NCBI RefSeq assembly: GCF_000764495.1
Contig: NZ_JRLB01000082.1
Span: 1-52,675 of the forward strand
Direction: 5' to 3'
Length of the DNA stretch: 52,675 nt
From: Nitrincola sp. A-D6
GTDB lineage: Bacteria > Pseudomonadota > Gammaproteobacteria > Pseudomonadales > Balneatricaceae
The translations under genes were made by a program, and so were the position numbers. Below, piece after piece: positions 48,298 through 52,675 of this stretch (positions are counted from its first letter, which is position 1; the number at the start of each line of letters is the position of its first letter). The notes under the pieces are model-generated. The model did no database searches and was not told the DNA's origin. It saw nothing but the letters and a program-made list of their open reading frames with translations.

Positions 48298-49948
48298 TTC
48301 GCAAGTTTAAAATCAGAAAGTCGGGTACGAAACGCGAACGCTGATTCAGGGGCGGCATAAAAATAACCCTGATAGGTATGACAACCCAATTTCTCCAGAC
48401 TTTGACGTTGCTCCGCGGTTTCCACCCCTTCAGCCACAACTTCCAGTCCGAGGCTTTTCGACATGGCAATAATGGTATTAACAATTGCCAGGTCACCTGG
48501 ATCACCCGGTAGCCCCTTGACAAAACTGCGGTCAATTTTCAGACGGTGCAGGGTTAAGCGACGCAAATAACTCAACGACGAATAGCCGGTACCAAAATCA
48601 TCGAGTGCCAGGCTCACCCCTAACAAACGCAAACGCTTCAATACCCGTGCACTACGAATAAAATTCTCAAACAGATAGCTTTCGGTTAACTCCAGCTCCA
48701 GCCAACGCGATTCCAGCCCAGTCTGATCCAATACTGACCGTACAACATTAACAATATCACCACTGTTCAGTTGCAGTGCCGACAAATTAACCGACACTTT
48801 CAGGAAGTGCCCTTCCTCCTGCCAGATACGTGCCTGACGACAGGATTCTTCAAGCACCCAATGACCTATGGCATGGATCAGCCCGGTTTCTTCAGCTATC
48901 GGAATAAACTGATCTGGTGGAACACGGCCCCGGGTCGGATGATTCCAACGAATCAGCGCTTCCGCACCGGAAATACAATTACTCTGCAGATCTATCTGAG
49001 GCTGATAGTAGACTTCAAATTCGTGACGCTCCAGTGCCCCCGAAGATCCGTTTCCAGCTCAAACTTTTCGCGGTTCAGTTCACTCATGTCGGCTTCATAG
49101 AACTGATAGCGGCCCTGACCAAGCCGCCGGGCACGTGTCAGAGCGGCATCGGCATGGCGTAACAGTGCATCAGCATGCACGCCATTATCTGGAAAAAGAC
49201 TGATGCCTATGGTGGCTTCCAGATAAATCGTCTTACCCTCCAGTTCGAAAGGCTGCTTCAGGCTATCCAGGATCTGCTGTGCTAACACCTCAATCAATGG
49301 CTCGCCTTGAGTGACCTTGACACATAACAGGAACTCATCGCCGCCAGCTCGTGCCAGCAGGTCATCTGGCCGAGCCAATTGCTTTAGACGCTCGGCCATC
49401 AGCATCAGTACCTGATTACCCGCATCATGGCCCAGGCTTTCATTCACCACTTTGAAGCGACTCAGGTTAATGAACAGAATTGCCAGTTGCTGATCTTTTT
49501 GTTGTTCCACCTCACTCATGCGTTCACACAAGCTGTCGTAAAGCTGTGACCAGTTGGGCAGACCAGTCAACTGGTCATGGTGCACAAGATAATGAATACG
49601 CTGTTCGGAAAGCTGCTGCTGTTGATTGGACTGATCCAACTGCCGCAGTAAAGGACGAATTTTATAGGTGATAAAGATAATACCGGCAACCAGAATGACT
49701 AGCGTCATCATGATAGAACTTACCAGAACCCGGTAAGCCGAAAGGGTTAGATCATTTTCAGGCAGCGTAGCGTCCTGCGACAAACTGGCCGTAATAGCTG
49801 AGGTCAACTGTTCTGCTACGCGCTGAGTTTCGTAATAGATCTGAAATACCGCGACCCCACTCAGCAGCAGGCCGGTCAGCAAAATACCAACGGCGACAAA
49901 GCGTATTATTTTTTGCTGTAAATGCTCGGTTTTCAGCTGCACCAACAC
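48288..49948 (-). CDS. GGDEF-EAL cyclic-di-GMP protein, frameshifted
   Basis: About 553 residues restored. Two membrane helices (about 15-35 and 68-90) enclose a short periplasmic loop. A GGDEF domain follows with intact GGDEF (ARAGGDEFLL) and inhibitory site RPDD, then an EAL domain (GAEALIRWNHP, FGTGYSSLSYLRRL, DRSFVKGLPGD, AEGVET). All catalytic signatures look intact, so it may be bifunctional. A lost base in the C run at 49037-49041 breaks the frame between the domains; repair gives LRGALERHEFEVYYQPQ. The GTG start follows GGAG. Its 3' end abuts the aldehyde dehydrogenase promoter region. Confidence 0.88.
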
Positions 49949-50047
49949 TACTCGACTCCGCTTTTTTAAAGCGCACCATAACAGTTTTAAAGGCAGCTGT
50001 TAATTGATCATTTCTATACCATTAGTAGCAGTTTTTCGTTTTACTTA

Positions 50048-50704
50048 TTATACCACCCGGGTTTCATCCTGAATCACTTGATCCAACTGCAGACGCAGCT
50101 GATCTCCAGCCTGTAACTGTCCCACACCGGCAGGTGTACCGGTTAACACGACATCGCCAGGTAACAGGGTGAACCATTCACTGATATAGGCCAACAAGGC
50201 CGTCACCGGTAACAGCATCTGCGCCGTATTACCCTGCTGACGCAACGCATCATTAATCCACAAGTTAAATTCGAGCTGAGTCAGGTCCAAACCTGCTGGA
50301 GCAGCAAAGGCTGACAAGCTGCAACTGCCATCAAATGCTTTGGCTTTCTCCCAAGGCAGACCTTTGGACTTGAGGGTCGACTGCAAATCACGCAAGGTCA
50401 AATCCAGTGCCAGTCCCACCCCGGCGATAGCCTGGCCCGCCTCGGCTTCACTTGCATGAGTCAAACGCTGCCCTATCAGAATCGCCAACTCAGTTTCATA
50501 ATGTAAGCCACCTCGCCCCTGGGGCAAAACAATGGATTGAGACAGTGGAATAATCGCCGTGGAAGGTTTGATAAACAGTAGCGGCTCATCTGGCACTGGA
50601 TTATTCAGCTCTTTGGCATGCTCGGCATAATTACGCCCAATACACACTACTTTGCCGACCGGTAGCTGCTTATCTCCTTTAAGGAACTGGTGTTGATAGT
50701 CCAT
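50048..50704 (-). CDS. Fumarylacetoacetate hydrolase family protein
   Basis: 218-residue single-domain FAH-family enzyme (YcgM/FAHD1-like acylpyruvase or related hydrolase). Metal-binding signatures are visible: IGRNYAEHAKELN, the Glu pair in HYETELAILIG, Asp in ALDLTLRDLQ, and KAFDGSCSLS, then LTGTPAGVG. The exact substrate (acylpyruvate, oxaloacetate or homoprotocatechuate product) cannot be told from sequence. An AGGAGA ribosome site precedes the ATG. The MFS gene ends 24 bp upstream, so the two may be co-transcribed. Confidence 0.88.
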   Translation of the reverse strand: MDYQHQFLKGDKQLPVGKVVCIGRNYAEHAKELNNPVPDEPLLFIKPSTAIIPLSQSIVLPQGRGGLHYETELAILIGQRLTHASEAEAGQAIAGVGLALDLTLRDLQSTLKSKGLPWEKAKAFDGSCSLSAFAAPAGLDLTQLEFNLWINDALRQQGNTAQMLLPVTALLAYISEWFTLLPGDVVLTGTPAGVGQLQAGDQLRLQLDQVIQDETRVV

Positions 50705-50727
50705 AGTATCTCCTGTCTGTTAGCTAA

Positions 50728-51927
50728 TCAGGCGGTTGTTATAACACGTCCGCAGCGCTGCCAATAGAGCAGAAGCATCGCACAACCCAAGGTAACCAAA
50801 AAGATTAATATCGAGCCGGCGACTATGCCTGTCCAACCAGCCAATTGCCAGAAAGGGTGCAGATAAAAGCCACCGACACTGGCTCCAACATAATAAAACA
50901 CCAGATAGAGTGCCGATGCACTGGCTCGTGCCTTAACGGCCTGCTGACTGACCCAGCTACTGGCGACAGAATGGGTTAAGAAGAAACCAAAGCTGTTTAT
51001 AAAGAAACCGCCAATAATGGCAGGTAAGTTACCAAGCAGTGTTATCAAGGTTCCCAGCATCAAAACAATAATGCCTATCGCCATACACAGCGGGGCTGAA
51101 AAGCGTCGACTCAAGCGCCCGGAGATCAAAGAGCCAAAGGTTCCTGTCAGGTAGGTCAAAAATAACAAGCCGATCCAGGTAGCCGAAAGGTTGAAAGGCT
51201 CTGCTGCCAGTACAAAGGTAATATAGGTGTACTGATTCAGAAAGATCAGGAAATTCAGCCCACCAATAAGATAGGCAATAAACAATACAGGATTCCGAAG
51301 ATGCCCCAGCAGATCCATTAACATCCGCTGCGGCCGGAAGGGTACCGGGCTGAAATGACTGGACGGTGGTAATAAGCGGATCACCAGCAGCAGTCCCAGA
51401 ATACTGAATACACCCAACAGCAGAAACACTTCCGACCAGCCCAGCCAATCACCCACGGCACCCGCCAGCAGTCTTCCGGTTACACCACCAAGCGAATTAC
51501 TGGCAATATAAAGCCCAACCGCCGTCACTAGCGCCGGGCGGCTGAACTCATCTCCCATATACGCGATTGCAACCGCGGGCACACCAGCCAGAAAAAAGCC
51601 TTGCAGAGCACGCAACCAAAACAGCGAACTGTAGTTATCGACAAATCCCAGTCCCAGGGTTGTCAGCGCAACACCTGCCAGGGTCATCAACAAAATACCA
51701 CGCCGGCCCAACACATCCGATACCGGTCCATACACTAATAATGACAGACCCAGCACCAGTGTAGCGATAGTATAAGCATGGCTGATCTCCAGCTCTGTAC
51801 GCTCAAGACTGTCTGCCAGCATCGGTAATAACGGCTGCATACCATGAAGATTGGCAAATACAATAAAGGACGCCAGGCACAGAGCCAAGGTAGCACGCCA
51901 GAATTGTGGGCTGGTTGTTTCTATCAT
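50728..51927 (-). CDS. MFS transporter, YnfM-like
   Basis: 399-residue major facilitator with 12 predicted membrane helices. The loop 2-3 signature reads GPVSDVLGRRGILL (about 67-80), and the GRLSRRFSAP repeat lies in the second half. It resembles the YnfM/arabinose-efflux-like drug:H+ antiporter group. Substrate unknown. It is divergent from the LysR gene, a layout often meaning the LysR protein controls it. Confidence 0.88.
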   Translation of the reverse strand: MIETTSPQFWRATLALCLASFIVFANLHGMQPLLPMLADSLERTELEISHAYTIATLVLGLSLLVYGPVSDVLGRRGILLMTLAGVALTTLGLGFVDNYSSLFWLRALQGFFLAGVPAVAIAYMGDEFSRPALVTAVGLYIASNSLGGVTGRLLAGAVGDWLGWSEVFLLLGVFSILGLLLVIRLLPPSSHFSPVPFRPQRMLMDLLGHLRNPVLFIAYLIGGLNFLIFLNQYTYITFVLAAEPFNLSATWIGLLFLTYLTGTFGSLISGRLSRRFSAPLCMAIGIIVLMLGTLITLLGNLPAIIGGFFINSFGFFLTHSVASSWVSQQAVKARASASALYLVFYYVGASVGGFYLHPFWQLAGWTGIVAGSILIFLVTLGCAMLLLYWQRCGRVITTA

Positions 51928-52021
51928 TTTGCTTACCTGTATTAACTGGACCGTAGCTTAGCAGTGGCAAATGCATCATAAAAATATATACTAATGATAA
52001 GTACGATAAGAGAAAGTGATA

Positions 52022-52675
52022 ATGAATCTAAAACACTTGCGTTATTTCGTTCGGGTGGCCGAGCTGAGCAGCTTTACCGCAGCGGCTGAACAGCTACATC
52101 TGGCTCAGCCCGCTGTGAGTATGGCCATCCAGAAGCTGGAGCAAACCCTGTCGGTATCGCTATTCCATCGCCACGACCGTCAAATCAGCCTGACAGATGA
52201 AGGCAGAGAATTGTTAATACATGCACGCCGGGTCTTGATGGCTGCAGATGAAGCCGAGCTGGCCATGCAAGAGTTGAGTGGACTCAAACGCGGTGAAGTG
52301 CGGATTGGTATTCCAGGCATGTTGGGGTCTTATTATTTTCCTCCAATTCTGATGGCCTTCCGCCACCGTTATCCGGACCTGCAGATATCAGTGATTGAGG
52401 CAGGCACCCGCAAGCTACAACAGATGCTGTTAAGTGGTGAAATCGACATAGGTGTGATTGTTGAAGATTCCCCAACCAAGGAACTGGAGCTGTGCCCGTT
52501 TTTGCGTGAAGAGATGATGGTGGTAATGGCGGATGACCACCCCCTGGCAGCCTGTCAGTGCATCACACCCGAAGATTTTTTTGCTCAGGAACTGGTGCTG
52601 TTCAAAGAGGGTTATTTCCACCGTGAAGTGATCAATCGTCTGCTGTTGGAAACCGGCTTACAACCCCATATTGTT
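52022..52675 (+). CDS. LysR-family transcriptional regulator, cut by window end
   Basis: First 218 residues of a LysR regulator; the frame is open to the last base. The N-terminal winged HTH (MNLKHLRYFVRVAELSSFTAAAEQ starts it, then LAQPAVSMAIQKLE) is complete, and the periplasmic-binding-like effector domain starts near residue 91 (GEVRIGIPGMLGSYYFPPIL). The ATG at 52022 lies 94 bp from the divergent MFS start. The missing part is about 75-85 residues. Confidence 0.93.
   Translation, partial: MNLKHLRYFVRVAELSSFTAAAEQLHLAQPAVSMAIQKLEQTLSVSLFHRHDRQISLTDEGRELLIHARRVLMAADEAELAMQELSGLKRGEVRIGIPGMLGSYYFPPILMAFRHRYPDLQISVIEAGTRKLQQMLLSGEIDIGVIVEDSPTKELELCPFLREEMMVVMADDHPLAACQCITPEDFFAQELVLFKEGYFHREVINRLLLETGLQPHIV

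Noticed and set aside
1..52675. tRNA or rRNA genes, insertion sequences, prophage or integrase
   Set aside because: I saw no tRNA-like cloverleaf, rRNA segment, transposase or integrase; detection by eye is limited, and a covariance-model scan would settle the RNA part.

Overview
The window reads as a chromosomal segment of a gammaproteobacterium. Housekeeping genes have gammaproteobacterial form and order: ssb, uvrA, maeB, rpmE, priA-argS-ftsN-like, hslVU-DUF971-ubiE-ubiJ, hemJ. Intermediate base composition and the gene set would suit an Oceanospirillales- or Pseudomonas-like lineage, but the genus is a guess.

Layout. 1-20.5 kb: ssb (-), a GGDEF-EAL protein (-), uvrA (+), a DUF1127 protein (+), malic enzyme (-), rpmE (-), then a + run of priA, argS, a SPOR/FtsN-like gene, hslV, hslU, DUF971, ubiE, ubiJ. 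ubiB does not follow ubiJ. Instead there is a tandem-domain periplasmic binding protein translationally coupled to a diguanylate cyclase. 20.5-21.5 kb: hemJ (-) and a small winged-helix-like gene with a palindrome-rich promoter.

21.5-48.2 kb is one large PQQ-dependent alcohol oxidation island of the exa/ped type. It holds two quinoprotein alcohol dehydrogenases. The one at 21547 has the Asp-x-Asp signature of lanthanide enzymes; the one at 42025 has the Asp-x-Ser form of Ca2+ enzymes. Around them are cytochrome c550, a SoxYZ-like carrier, an MBL-fold hydrolase, a MoxJ-like binding protein, a degenerate cupredoxin, an ABC exporter module (binding protein, beta-propeller, ATPase, permease, CxxCW rhodanese), pqqABCDE plus an S9 peptidase, a pentapeptide protein, an aldehyde dehydrogenase and two regulatory sets: a NarL-type regulator with a NosP/NahK-like FIST protein and hybrid kinase, and an ExaDE-like kinase/regulator pair. 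Alcohol would be oxidised in the periplasm, electrons passed to c550, the aldehyde finished by the dehydrogenase at 46646, and PQQ supplied by the pqq operon. A recurrent 17-bp dyad (AsTAC-TTnr-GTACT) lies about 70-115 bp upstream of at least five of these units and probably marks the regulon.

48.2-52.7 kb: a second GGDEF-EAL protein, a fumarylacetoacetate-hydrolase-family enzyme, an MFS transporter and a divergent LysR regulator cut by the window end.

Quality warning. About two dozen single-base frameshifts interrupt 14 otherwise normal genes. Nearly all look like one base lost from a short homopolymer (CCC to CC, CC to C, and so on). I treat them as probable sequencing or assembly errors and annotate each gene over its full restored span.
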